A DNA stretch of 64,000 nucleotides, taken from the NCBI GenBank assembly GCA_016873435.1, contig VGXF01000006.1, positions 52,628-116,627 of the forward strand, in the 5' to 3' direction. The position numbers and the translations under genes are program-made. The first letter of the stretch is position 1, and each line of letters begins with the position of its first letter. This DNA comes from Nitrospira sp. (GTDB lineage Bacteria; Nitrospirota; Nitrospiria; Nitrospirales; Nitrospiraceae). A model generated the notes under the pieces. The model searched no databases and was not told the origin of the DNA. It saw nothing but the letters and a program-made list of their open reading frames with translations. Below, piece after piece: positions 9,860-18,671 of this stretch.

Positions 9860-10402
9860 ATGCGGACACTTAAAGCGTGGTTCAAAACCATCGTCTTCTA
9901 CGAGATTCTCGTAGGCATGGCTGCCACGATGCGCCATCTGCTGCACTACAAACCCATCACGATTCAGTACCCGCACGAGAAGCGCGTGCTACCGGACAGT
10001 TATCGCGGCATGCTGGCGCTTCTGCGCTACGACGACGGTACCGAGAAGTGCGTCGGCTGCGACCTCTGCGAGGCCGCCTGCCCGTCGCGCGTCATCCGCG
10101 TCGTGAGCGGCGAGGTGCCAGGCGAGCCGACCAAGCGCTACGCGAAGGAATATTACATGGACATGACCCGCTGCCTGTTCTGCGGCATGTGCGTGGATGC
10201 CTGCCCGGTAGACGCACTAGGCATGACGCGCGAATACGAGTGGGCTGTCTACGATAAGCGAAACTTATTGCTGAATAAGCAGCAGCTCCTGGCCATCGGC
10301 GACCGCTCCTATCCGATGCGCGAGAAGCGGCTGGAGTTCCAGCATTCGAACGTCGCCTTCTTCAACGTCGCGTTCAAACAGATCCCCCAAAAGGAGAGCT
10401 GA
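9860..10402 (+). CDS. nuoI: NADH-quinone oxidoreductase subunit I
   Basis: 23-kDa (TYKY) subunit with two 4Fe-4S clusters, N6a and N6b, that pass electrons to N2. Ligands follow the double ferredoxin pattern: C64-x2-C67-x2-C70-x3-C74 and C105-x2-C108-x2-C111-x3-C115. Length is 180 aa. An amphipathic N-terminal helix precedes the clusters, as usual. The gene is followed by nuoJ after 4 bases. Confidence 0.97.
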   Translation: MRTLKAWFKTIVFYEILVGMAATMRHLLHYKPITIQYPHEKRVLPDSYRGMLALLRYDDGTEKCVGCDLCEAACPSRVIRVVSGEVPGEPTKRYAKEYYMDMTRCLFCGMCVDACPVDALGMTREYEWAVYDKRNLLLNKQQLLAIGDRSYPMREKRLEFQHSNVAFFNVAFKQIPQKES

Positions 10403-10406
10403 CCGC

Positions 10407-10919
10407 GTGGCCCAGCTCTTCTTTTTTTACTTCGCCTGCATCATCGTGCTGACCTCCATCCTAGTGGTGGCGCTGAAAAACCCTGTCTACAGCGCCCTGT
10501 CGCTGCTGATCATGTTCTTCCATGTGGCTGGCCTCTACGTCATGCTCCACGCGGAATTCGTAGCCGCCGTCCAGATCATCGTCTACGCCGGTGCGATCCT
10601 GGTGCTTTATCTCTTCGTCGTCATGTTGCTGAATCTCCACCGTGAAGATCGCTACCACGGGCAGTTGCCCGTCGGCGCATTATTGGGCGTGACGCTATTG
10701 ACCGAGGCCGTGCTGCTCCTCGCGCAGCGGAAGGACACTGGCGCGCCCCCAGCACCCGACTTGACCACGGCAGTCGAAGGCAACACGGAGGCTATCGGTG
10801 ATTTACTGTACTCGACCTATGTCTTCCCATTTGAAGTCGCGTCGTTGATTTTGCTGGTCGCCATGATCGGTGCGATCATCCTGGCCAAGCGGGACCTCCT
10901 CACAAGGCGCGCGCCATGA
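10407..10919 (+). CDS. nuoJ: NADH-quinone oxidoreductase subunit J
   Basis: Membrane subunit (170 aa) with five predicted helices, equivalent to mitochondrial ND6. It contains the conserved [20 protein letters not shown] segment, the helix with a pi-bulge implicated in coupling. The start is GTG at 10407, with AAAGGAG at 10390-10396; the 4-base gap to nuoI suggests translational coupling. Confidence 0.95.
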   Translation: MAQLFFFYFACIIVLTSILVVALKNPVYSALSLLIMFFHVAGLYVMLHAEFVAAVQIIVYAGAILVLYLFVVMLLNLHREDRYHGQLPVGALLGVTLLTEAVLLLAQRKDTGAPPAPDLTTAVEGNTEAIGDLLYSTYVFPFEVASLILLVAMIGAIILAKRDLLTRRAP

Positions 10920-11001
10920 AGCAAGAAGTATCTCTCGCAAAACACGAGACGCCTTTTCGGCAAAACATGCGATACGCGCGACGAGATCCGAGGATTTAGA
11001 C

Positions 11002-11304
11002 ATGATTCCCATTTCCTACTACCTGATCCTGAGCGCGATCGTGTTCATCACGGGCGTGGTGGGTGTGCTAATCCGTCGGAATATCATCATCATTCTGCTG
11101 TCAGTGGAATTGATGTTGAATGCCACGAACATTAATTTCGTCGCCTTTTCGAATTATTTCCAGAACGTGTCGGGACAGGTTTTCGTCTTCTTCGCACTAA
11201 CTGTGGCAGCCGCGGAGGTGGCGGTGGGCCTAGCCATCATCATCGCGCTCTATCGCAGTAAGGCCAGCATCAACGTGGACGATTTCCAGCTGATGAAATG
11301 GTGA
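11002..11304 (+). CDS. nuoK: NADH-quinone oxidoreductase subunit K
   Basis: Small membrane subunit (100 aa, exactly the usual size) equivalent to ND4L. Three helices are visible, with conserved glutamates in [18 protein letters not shown] (helix 2) and [11 protein letters not shown] (helix 3) that take part in the proton channel. I use the ATG at 11002; the open frame extends upstream into the spacer but that stretch has no homology to the family. Confidence 0.96.
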   Translation: MIPISYYLILSAIVFITGVVGVLIRRNIIIILLSVELMLNATNINFVAFSNYFQNVSGQVFVFFALTVAAAEVAVGLAIIIALYRSKASINVDDFQLMKW

Positions 11305-11415
11305 TCTTGTACTTATGAAGGTTCACCGATGATTGATGAACTGAGGAAGATGCGAAACAAAGAGATGCCAAGTCTTGCGTTTACCATAGCTCATCCATAG
11401 TTCATAGTTGACCCT

Positions 11416-13350
11416 ATGGATTACATTCTCATTCCCTTGCTCCCGTTCACAGCTTTTCTGATCCTCGGCCTCTTCGGTCACTGGATTACGCACAAGGCGC
11501 ACCTTGTCGCGGTACCAGCCGTAATCGTCTCCTTTATTCTGTCCGTCCTAGCCTTTGTGCAGGTTGCGAACGGCCACCCCATATCCGTGCCGCTCTACAC
11601 GTGGCTGACCTCTGGTGACCTACGTATCGGCCTCGGCATCACAATTGATCCCCTGACCGCTTGCATGCTGATCCTCGTTACAGTGGTCAGCTCGCTCGTG
11701 CATATCTACACAATTGGCTACATGCACGGCGAAAAGGGCTACGCACGGTTCTTTAGTTACATCGCGCTCTTCACCTTCTCGATGCTCATGCTGGTGCTGG
11801 CGGACAATTTCCTTCAACTGTTCGTCTTCTGGGAGGCGGTCGGCCTTTGTTCCTATCTTCTGATCAGCCACTGGTACGAACGCCCCTCGGCCTGCGCTGC
11901 AGCGACCAAAGCCTTCATCGTCAACCGCGTAGGCGATTTCGGCTTTATGCTCGGCCTGCTGCTTGTCTGGTCCTCCTTCGGCTCACTGGAATACCGGCAC
12001 GTCTTCGCGCTGGCGGCCGATCTTGCTGGCGAGACGATAAATCTCCTGCGCCCCTTCGGCGGCGTCTGGGAAGTGTCCACACTGACTCTGATATGCCTGT
12101 TGCTCTTCACGGGTGCGGTCGGTAAGTCGGCCCAGGTGCCACTACACGTCTGGCTGCCGGACGCGATGGAAGGTCCCACACCGATCTCGGCCCTGATCCA
12201 TGCCGCTACGATGGTGACCGCTGGCGTTTTCATGGTCGCACGGCTCTCTCCTCTCTATAATCTCTCCCCTGTGGCCATGGACGTAGTTGCCCTTGTGGGC
12301 GCCGCGACCATGCTGCTGGGCGCAACGATCGCGCTGACGCAGACCGACATCAAACGCGTGGTAGCCTATTCGACCGTCAGCCAGCTCGGCTACATGACGA
12401 TGGCCTGCGGGCTCGGCGCCTACGCGGCTGGCATCTACCACCTGCTCACGCATGGGGCCTTCAAGGCCCTGCTGTTCCTTGGCTGCGGCTCGGTGATCAT
12501 CGCGCTGCATCACGAGCAGGACATACGCCGCATGGGCGGCTTAAAAGACAAGCTCCCCGTGACCTACTGGACCTTTGTGATCGGCTCGCTGGCGCTGGCC
12601 GGCTTCCCGCTGACCTCTGGCTTCTTCAGCAAGGACGAATTGCTGGTGTCGGCCTGGGCGTCCGGTCCGCTGGGACAGATCCTGACGGTCTTCGGGCTGC
12701 TGACCGCGATGATGACGGCCTTTTACAGTTTCCGGCTAGTCTTCGTAACTTTCTGGGGAACCTATCGGGGTGAAGCGCTTGACCACGGGCAGGGACATGA
12801 GCACGGACACGGCGGTTCGCATGAAATCCACGAGCCGTCAAAGACGATCACCGTTCCACTGCTGATCTTATCGGTGCTGTCCATTGTCTCCGGCTATTTC
12901 GGCATCTTCGAGTTCCTGTCGCCGGCGATCCCCGGCCCAATTGCTCACGGTGAAGGGCACCAGGGCCAGGCCGGCATTATTATTATGGTGGTGGCCACGC
13001 TGATGAGCCTGACTGGCTTCGCCGCGGCATATTTTGTTTACGTAAAATCGCCAGGCCTGCCCGATCGTCTGGCTGCCCAGTGGCAGACGCTCTACCGGCT
13101 CTCACTTAACAAATGGTTCGTAGATGAAGTCTACGACCGGACCTTCGTGCAGCCGACCTTTACGCTGGCCGACCGGCTGTGGCGGCACGTGGACGTGGCG
13201 GTCATCGACGGCGCGGTCAACGGCGTGGCGCGCGCCATTGCCTGGTGGGGCTGGGTGATGCGGCTGTTCCAGAGCGGACAGACGCAACACTATGCGCTTG
13301 GTATGACGCTGGGTGCCGTACTGATTTTGACCCTCTATCTTCTCTTATAG
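11416..13350 (+). CDS. nuoL: NADH-quinone oxidoreductase subunit L
   Basis: Largest antiporter-like subunit (644 aa), with about 14 core helices plus the C-terminal lateral helix. Conserved stretches include FWEAVGLCSYLLI, GKSAQVPLHVWLPDAMEGPTP and ALIHAATMVTAGVFMVAR, with the essential Lys/Glu residues of the proton path. An unusual loop at residues 456-473 (DHGQGHEHGHGGSHEIHE) carries six histidines; such metal-binding-like loops vary between species. A 111-base spacer separates it from nuoK. Confidence 0.97.
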   Translation: MDYILIPLLPFTAFLILGLFGHWITHKAHLVAVPAVIVSFILSVLAFVQVANGHPISVPLYTWLTSGDLRIGLGITIDPLTACMLILVTVVSSLVHIYTIGYMHGEKGYARFFSYIALFTFSMLMLVLADNFLQLFVFWEAVGLCSYLLISHWYERPSACAAATKAFIVNRVGDFGFMLGLLLVWSSFGSLEYRHVFALAADLAGETINLLRPFGGVWEVSTLTLICLLLFTGAVGKSAQVPLHVWLPDAMEGPTPISALIHAATMVTAGVFMVARLSPLYNLSPVAMDVVALVGAATMLLGATIALTQTDIKRVVAYSTVSQLGYMTMACGLGAYAAGIYHLLTHGAFKALLFLGCGSVIIALHHEQDIRRMGGLKDKLPVTYWTFVIGSLALAGFPLTSGFFSKDELLVSAWASGPLGQILTVFGLLTAMMTAFYSFRLVFVTFWGTYRGEALDHGQGHEHGHGGSHEIHEPSKTITVPLLILSVLSIVSGYFGIFEFLSPAIPGPIAHGEGHQGQAGIIIMVVATLMSLTGFAAAYFVYVKSPGLPDRLAAQWQTLYRLSLNKWFVDEVYDRTFVQPTFTLADRLWRHVDVAVIDGAVNGVARAIAWWGWVMRLFQSGQTQHYALGMTLGAVLILTLYLLL

Positions 13351-13381
13351 AAACAGGCAATGGGCAAGAGAGTCTTGGCAA

Positions 13382-13441
13382 TAGGCGATGGGCGATGGGC
13401 GATGGGTCGGTATGTCCGTCCTGCCAATAGTCTATCGCCTA
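13382..13441. repeat. Tandem GGCGATG units within an imperfect palindrome
   Basis: The nuoL-nuoM spacer contains three tandem 7-bp GGCGATG units at 13384-13404. The string TAGGCGAT (13382-13389) is mirrored by ATCGCCTA at 13434-13441, giving an 8-bp inverted repeat with a 44-base loop. Similar GGGCAATGG/CCATTGCCC strings recur in other spacers of the window. Confidence 0.5.
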
Positions 13442-13481
13442 CAGCCCCTGGCCTATGGCCCCTGGTCTGGAGCGAAGCGAC

Positions 13482-15104
13482 ATGAGCGACGCGATGCTCC
13501 AGACCGGCGGATTCCCCTGGCTGACGACGATCGTCTTCCTACCGCTCGTGGGCGTCCTGCTGCTGCTGTTTGTCAACAAGGCAGCGCATCAGACGATCCG
13601 CTGGATTGCGCTAGGCGTCTCACTGGCCGATCTCATCGTTTCGCTCCCGCTCTGGTCGCTCTTCGACTCCTTCACGCCCCGCATGCAGTTCGTGGAGCAC
13701 GCGAACTGGATTGCGTCGCCGGCGATTAACTACAGCGTCGGCGTGGACGGCATCAGCCTGCCGCTCGTCCTCCTGACAACGGTGCTGTCACCCTTCTGCA
13801 TCCTCTGCTCCTGGAAGGCGATCGACACCCGCGTTAAGGAATTTATGGCCGTGCTCCTGATTATGGAGACCGCCATGCTTGGCGTCTTCGTTGCGCTGGA
13901 CTTTGTGCTCTTCTACATTTTCTGGGAGGCGATGCTGATCCCGATGTACCTGCTAATCGGGGTTTGGGGGGGACCGAACAGGCTCTACGCGGCGATCAAG
14001 TTCTTCATGTATACATTGGTCGGTAGCGTGCTGCTGCTCGTCGCCATCATCATGCTCTACTTCAAGGGTGGCCAGACGTTCGACATCCTTCTGTTGAGCC
14101 GCGTCGAGTACACGTCAAAGTTGCAGAACTGGCTGTTTTGGGCCTTTTGGGCCGCCTTCGCCGTGAAAGTGCCAATGTGGCCGCTGCACACCTGGCTCCC
14201 CGACGCTCACGTGGAGGCGCCGACCGCGGGCAGCGTGATTCTCGCAAGCGTGCTGCTCAAGATGGGCGGGTACGGGTTTCTGCGTTTCACGCTGCCGATG
14301 CTCCCTGACGCCACCGTCACCTTCACGCCGGTCATGGTGGTGCTGTCGCTGATCGCAATCATTTATGGGGCCTACATGGCGCTCGCGCAGGCCGATCTGA
14401 AGAAACTCATCGCCTATTCCAGCGTGAGCCACATGGGCTTTGTGACGCTTGGCATCTTCATGTTGAACGCGCAAGGCATCGAAGGCGCGATCATGCAAAT
14501 GGTCAACCACGGCATCACAACCGGCGCCCTGTTCCTGTGCGTCGGTGCGATCTACGAGCGCACGCACAGCAGGCAAATCACCGACAACGTGGGCCTTGCA
14601 GGCCTGATGCCGCGCTACGTGACCGTTCTCGTCATTTTCAGCCTGTCGTCGCTCGGATTGCCCGGCACGAACAGTTTCGTCGGTGAATTCCTTGTGCTGG
14701 CTGGCACCTTTTTCTGGAGCAAATGGATTGCGACCATCGCCTCGCTGGGCATTATCCTGGCAGCAGCCTATCTCTTGTGGATGCTGCAGCGCGTGGCCTT
14801 CGGCGTGCCCAACCCTGCTCATGTTTCGCAGCTGCACGACCTCAACCTGCGCGAGATGGTGACGATGGTGCCGCTGGTCGTGCTGGTTTTCTGGATCGGG
14901 CTCTATCCGAATCCGTTGCTGGTCAACATGCACGCGAGCGTGAACGGATTGATCGAACGCGTGGACCTGGGAGACTTCGAGATGGGGCAGGACACGCCGG
15001 GCATGCCGACCGTCATGCCCGCGCCGGGGCCCCCTACGGCTGAGCTAAAGTCCGCCAACGTCCACATGCGTGATTACACCACCATACTGCCGTTTGTCAG
15101 GTGA
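13482..15104 (+). CDS. nuoM: NADH-quinone oxidoreductase subunit M
   Basis: Antiporter-like membrane subunit (540 aa), equivalent to ND4. Diagnostic segments include LDFVLFYIFWEAMLIPMYLLIG, PMWPLHTWLPDAHVEAPTAG and KLIAYSSVSHMGFV. I choose the ATG at 13482 because GGAG lies 9 bases upstream (13469-13472) and MSDAMLQTGGFPWLT fits the family start; an in-frame ATG at 13455 would add nine residues. The C-terminal tail is Pro-rich and a little longer than usual. Confidence 0.95.
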   Translation: MSDAMLQTGGFPWLTTIVFLPLVGVLLLLFVNKAAHQTIRWIALGVSLADLIVSLPLWSLFDSFTPRMQFVEHANWIASPAINYSVGVDGISLPLVLLTTVLSPFCILCSWKAIDTRVKEFMAVLLIMETAMLGVFVALDFVLFYIFWEAMLIPMYLLIGVWGGPNRLYAAIKFFMYTLVGSVLLLVAIIMLYFKGGQTFDILLLSRVEYTSKLQNWLFWAFWAAFAVKVPMWPLHTWLPDAHVEAPTAGSVILASVLLKMGGYGFLRFTLPMLPDATVTFTPVMVVLSLIAIIYGAYMALAQADLKKLIAYSSVSHMGFVTLGIFMLNAQGIEGAIMQMVNHGITTGALFLCVGAIYERTHSRQITDNVGLAGLMPRYVTVLVIFSLSSLGLPGTNSFVGEFLVLAGTFFWSKWIATIASLGIILAAAYLLWMLQRVAFGVPNPAHVSQLHDLNLREMVTMVPLVVLVFWIGLYPNPLLVNMHASVNGLIERVDLGDFEMGQDTPGMPTVMPAPGPPTAELKSANVHMRDYTTILPFVR

Positions 15105-15111
15105 ACTGACA

Positions 15112-16584
15112 ATGCCGCTCGCCGATCTGATTGCTATCCTGCCCGAGCTGATCGTGATCGGTGCGGCCTGCCTTGTCCTGGCGCTCGATCCGATCACCCC
15201 GCCCTCACGAAAAGACTGGCTGGCCTGGTTCAGCGTGGCCGCGCTCGCAGCCTGCGCGCACTTCACAATATCGCGTATGGGCACGTCGGTATCCGCCTTC
15301 AGTGATCTGGTGATCCTCGATCCCTTCTCAGGATTCTGGAAGCTGCTGCTCTATGGCGTGAGCGGATTCACCATTCTCCTGTCGCTGGCTTATTTAAAGG
15401 CCGAACGGCTGAACCTTGGTGAATACTACGGCTTTATCTTATTGTCACTGGCCGGCATGATGGTCATGGTCTCCGCGGCGGACCTTTTGACTATTTATCT
15501 TGGCATGGAGCTGATGTCACTCTCGCTCTACATCTTAGCTGGATTCAAGCGCTTCGAAGCACGGTCGCTGGAGGCCTCGGCCAAATACTTTGTCCTCGGC
15601 GCCTTCTCGTCGGGCATGCTGCTCTACGGCATCTCACTGCTTTACGGCGCGTCCGGAAGCACACACCTCTCCACGATTGCCATGGCCATCACGACCCGCG
15701 GGCTGGACGATCCGATGCTGGCCCTGGCTATGACACTCTTGGCCGTCGGTTTCGGCTTCAAGATCGCTGCCGTCCCGTTCCACATGTGGACGCCGGACGT
15801 CTATGAGGGCTCGCCCACGTCGGTGACGGCCTTCATGGCCGTAGCGTCGAAGGCCGCGAGCTTCGCGGCGTTCCTGCGTGTATTCGTAGACGGCCTTGGC
15901 GGCCTGAAGGCCAACTGGTCCTTCCTGTTCCTGCTGCTCTGCTTTGCCACACTGCTCCTGGGCAACCTCGTGGCCATCGTGCAGACCAACATCAAGCGCA
16001 TGCTCGCCTACTCGAGTATCGCTAATGCTGGCTACGCGCTGATCGGCGTCGTGGTCGCTGGCTACGTACCGGCCGATCGCGAGGCCCAGGCCTTCGGGCT
16101 CTCCAGTGTCATGCTTTATCTGGTCGTCTATGCCTTTATGACGCTCGGCGCCTTTGCGGTGATCGCCATGGTGCGTAAGAATGGCGTCGAGAACAACGAG
16201 ATCGAAGATTACGCGGGCCTGGCCAAGCGGCAGCCAGTGGCGGCTTTCCTGATGCTGGCTTTCATGGCCTCGCTAGCTGGCATTCCCCCGACTGCCGGCT
16301 TCATTGGAAAATTCTATCTCTTTACGGCAGCCGTTCGGGCTGATCTCGTCTGGCTGGCCGTCATTGGCGTGCTCTTCGCCGCCATTTCGGCCTACTACTA
16401 CCTGCGCGTCGTGATGGTCATGTACATGCGCGAGCCGGAGACGGCCGGTGGGCAGCTGGCGCTCGTGACCTCGCCGGCTCTAACAGTCGCACTGGCTTGT
16501 GCCCTGGCCGGCGTCGTAATCTTTGGCCTCTTCCCCAATCCCCTCGTTGCCCTTGTCATGCAGGCCGTCCTGGGAATGCGGTAA
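15112..16584 (+). CDS. nuoN: NADH-quinone oxidoreductase subunit N
   Basis: Third antiporter-like subunit (490 aa), equivalent to ND2 and last gene of the complex I cluster. Signatures are YLGMELMSLSLYILAGF, FKIAAVPFHMWTPDVYEGSPT and KRMLAYSSIANAGYALIG. The ATG at 15112 lies 7 bases after the nuoM stop; a GTG at 15070 in the same frame would overlap nuoM and adds non-conserved residues. Confidence 0.96.
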   Translation: MPLADLIAILPELIVIGAACLVLALDPITPPSRKDWLAWFSVAALAACAHFTISRMGTSVSAFSDLVILDPFSGFWKLLLYGVSGFTILLSLAYLKAERLNLGEYYGFILLSLAGMMVMVSAADLLTIYLGMELMSLSLYILAGFKRFEARSLEASAKYFVLGAFSSGMLLYGISLLYGASGSTHLSTIAMAITTRGLDDPMLALAMTLLAVGFGFKIAAVPFHMWTPDVYEGSPTSVTAFMAVASKAASFAAFLRVFVDGLGGLKANWSFLFLLLCFATLLLGNLVAIVQTNIKRMLAYSSIANAGYALIGVVVAGYVPADREAQAFGLSSVMLYLVVYAFMTLGAFAVIAMVRKNGVENNEIEDYAGLAKRQPVAAFLMLAFMASLAGIPPTAGFIGKFYLFTAAVRADLVWLAVIGVLFAAISAYYYLRVVMVMYMREPETAGGQLALVTSPALTVALACALAGVVIFGLFPNPLVALVMQAVLGMR

Positions 16585-16607
16585 GCCGGAGCATATGGTG
16601 GTCGGGT

Positions 16608-16655
16608 GATGGGCAATGAACCGTGGCTAGCATTGACCATACGCCATTGCCCATC
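16608..16655. repeat. Inverted repeat downstream of nuoN
   Basis: GATGGGCAATG (16608-16618) is the exact reverse complement of CATTGCCCATC (16645-16655), an 11-bp perfect arm with a 26-base loop; the flanks GGTCG and CGACC extend the symmetry with a 3-base bulge. It sits 24 bases after the last nuo gene and may end or protect the transcript, though no T-run follows. Confidence 0.5.
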
Positions 16656-16835
16656 GACCATGAAAGTTTTCAGGCACTCTGTCGTCATGTGCCTCCTCTA
16701 GGTCTACTACTCGCCCTCGCTCTTTCTCTACAGCGCTGATGTGGTCCACCGGCCGCAACAAGAACGCAACCAGAAATCAGTGCTGCGTACTGGGTTTTCT
16801 GAGGACGGCCCGGTCTGACCGTTCACTTTTAAGTT

Positions 16836-16865
16836 TTCACTTTTTACTTTCCGCGCGCGTATACT
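16836..16865 (+). promoter_or_regulatory. Candidate sigma70 promoter of the polysaccharide deacetylase gene
   Basis: TTCACT (16836-16841), an 18-base spacer and TATACT (16860-16865). The ATG of the deacetylase gene starts only 6 bases after the -10 element, so the transcript would be leaderless or nearly so. No Shine-Dalgarno is possible in that gap. The remaining nuoN-16872 spacer (about 290 bases) holds only the inverted repeat listed separately. Confidence 0.45.
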
Positions 16866-16871
16866 GCTGGT

Positions 16872-17570
16872 ATGTGCACACGCCTGCTGCAGACCGTCTG
16901 GTTCAGCCTCGCCATCTTGCTGTCGTGTTCGGGCGACGGCGCCGCGCAGGTGATCAAGGGCGGGACGCCTGCGTGCAAGACCGTGGCCCTGACTTTCGAC
17001 CTCTGCCCAGTCCGACAAGGTACGGGTTACGACGCCACGTTGATCGACTACTTGGTGGCACATAAGATCCCGGCCACCTTCTTCGCCTCGGGCAACTGGA
17101 TCAAGAAGCACGATTTGGAAATGAAGCGCCTCCTCGCCGTACCCTTTTTTGAAATGGGCACGCACGGCCAGGTCCATGCGCATCTAGCTTCGCTGGACGA
17201 AGATCATCAGCGGGCTGAAATCGTTCAGGCCGTGGACCTGCTCCGAACGCGCTATCACCAGACCGCAATCCTGTTCCGCCCTCCCTACGGCGAATTCAAC
17301 GATATGACTATCGAGGTGGTAAAGAAACTGGGGCTGCAATTCATTCTCTGGAACGTCATCTCGGGCGATCCTGATCCCGCGCTGTCGTCTGAAAAAATGC
17401 TGGCACACCTGACCGCCGCGACACACAGCGGCAGCATGATCGTGTTTCATGCGAACGGAAAAGGGAGGCAGACCCGGACGGTTGTGGAATCCCTCGTCCA
17501 GGAAGTGCTTCCGAAACAGGGCTTGAGGCCCGTGACTGTGACGGAACTGCTATCCTGCACGCAACCATGA
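16872..17570 (+). CDS. Exported polysaccharide deacetylase (NodB-like) with a variant motif
   Basis: NodB-homology carbohydrate esterase 4 fold, 232 aa, with an N-terminal signal (hydrophobic 8-18, possible lipobox LLSC with C19). Motif 1 is TFDLCP (41-46) instead of TFDDGP: the catalytic-base Asp D43 is kept but the metal-binding second Asp is a Leu. The His pair H98/H102 in THGQVHAH and motif 3 RPPYG (136-140) are present. It probably acts on an N-acetylated glycan in the envelope; whether it is active with the altered metal site is uncertain. It overlaps the next gene by ATGA. Confidence 0.8.
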   Translation: MCTRLLQTVWFSLAILLSCSGDGAAQVIKGGTPACKTVALTFDLCPVRQGTGYDATLIDYLVAHKIPATFFASGNWIKKHDLEMKRLLAVPFFEMGTHGQVHAHLASLDEDHQRAEIVQAVDLLRTRYHQTAILFRPPYGEFNDMTIEVVKKLGLQFILWNVISGDPDPALSSEKMLAHLTAATHSGSMIVFHANGKGRQTRTVVESLVQEVLPKQGLRPVTVTELLSCTQP

Positions 17571-18028
17571 CGATCCGGCCCTATCAAGAGAGCGACCGTT
17601 TGGCCGTGGTAGCCATGCTGGCCTCCTCGGAGCCGTGGAAGAAACTGGGCTACACGGATGCAGACTGGAAGAAACTCCTCGATCCGATGCCGGCGGGACG
17701 CGAAGGGTTTGTCATCGAAGCGAACGGAGCGCTGGCCGGCTTCGCCCTGCTACGGCCGAAGTTTCTTATGGGTGATTATCTGGAACTGCTGGTTGTCGCA
17801 CCGGCGGTCCGCGGGAAGGGTCATGGCCGTGCGCTCCTGGCCTACCTTGAAGGACTGGTATTTGCCCGCGCAAAGAACCTCTTGGCCTGCGTGTCTGATT
17901 TCAACACGGAGGCACGGGCCTTTTACAAAAAACAGGGGTATCAGGAAATCGGGCCTATGCCAAATTTGCTGATTTCTGGCTCAGCGGAGATTCTGCTCAG
18001 GAAGACGGCAGGATCAACACGGGGATAA
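17567..18028 (+). CDS. GNAT-family N-acetyltransferase
   Basis: 153-aa acetyltransferase. The acetyl-CoA-binding motif A is visible as VVAPAVRGKGHGRALLAYLE (around residues 82-101), followed by ACVSDFNTEARAFYKKQGYQEIG, the typical GNAT C-terminal half. The start overlaps the deacetylase stop by 4 bases, so the two genes are translationally coupled. The acyl acceptor cannot be told from sequence; a link to deacetylated sugars is conceivable from the pairing only. Confidence 0.8.
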   Translation: MTIRPYQESDRLAVVAMLASSEPWKKLGYTDADWKKLLDPMPAGREGFVIEANGALAGFALLRPKFLMGDYLELLVVAPAVRGKGHGRALLAYLEGLVFARAKNLLACVSDFNTEARAFYKKQGYQEIGPMPNLLISGSAEILLRKTAGSTRG

Positions 18029-18107
18029 CGTCACACGTCAGTCATTTTTTGTAAAACTCCTAAACTCCTCAAATGACGCATAACCAATGACAGCTAATGC
18101 GAGATTC

Positions 18108-18506
18108 ATGAAAGTTAAAAAGCTGCTGCACACGCGAATGAGAGTCAGCGATATGCAGCAAACCATAGACTTTTACACCGGCGTGCTCGGCCTGGAAGTA
18201 ATGGAGCGGAAAACCTCTCTGCGCGGCTCGCACCTAGCGTTTCTGAAGGTCCCGAACAGTGAGGAATTGATCGAGCTGTGCAGCTTCCCGCCCAGCGGCC
18301 CCGTGGAGGTGCAAGAGGACCTGGTACACCTGGCCTTCGAGGTGGAAAATCTCGACGACACAATAGCTGCGTTAAATCAGAAGGGCGTGAAGATCACTGA
18401 CGGACCGACACGGAGCTCCTCTGGCAGTCGCTTCATTTTCATTGATGCGCCGGATGGCTATGAGGTGGAGTTAATCGAACAGCCGCCAGGCCTACGGTAC
18501 GCATGA
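18108..18506 (+). CDS. VOC-superfamily (glyoxalase-like) protein
   Basis: 132-aa single-module vicinal-oxygen-chelate protein. KLLHTRMRVSDMQQTIDFYTGVLGLEV forms the first beta-alpha-beta-beta-beta unit and HLAFEVENLDD...FIFIDAPDGYEVELIEQ the second. Putative metal ligands are the His in LLHTR, the His in HLAFEV and the Glu in YEVELIEQ, as in lactoylglutathione lyases. I start at 18108 because the domain begins there; an ATG at 18087 in frame is possible. Substrate unknown. Confidence 0.75.
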   Translation: MKVKKLLHTRMRVSDMQQTIDFYTGVLGLEVMERKTSLRGSHLAFLKVPNSEELIELCSFPPSGPVEVQEDLVHLAFEVENLDDTIAALNQKGVKITDGPTRSSSGSRFIFIDAPDGYEVELIEQPPGLRYA

Positions 18507-18671
18507 CGGCTTCTACTGCCATTGCCAATACGCTACTACGACACGGATGACGCGCTGAAAAAAACCAGCACTCTGATCGCGAGCATTGAGCTGAAAATTC
18601 ACCAACGAGCAAAGCACAAATCCCTCTAGGGGGAGTCGTCTTCCTGACGCATCACCCATTAACCATCAGCC

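Noticed and set aside
13384..13404. Tandem GGCGATG units as a CRISPR or regulatory iteron array
   Set aside because: Only three 7-bp units without spacers; too short for CRISPR and with no replication or regulator gene nearby. Kept only as a repeat.
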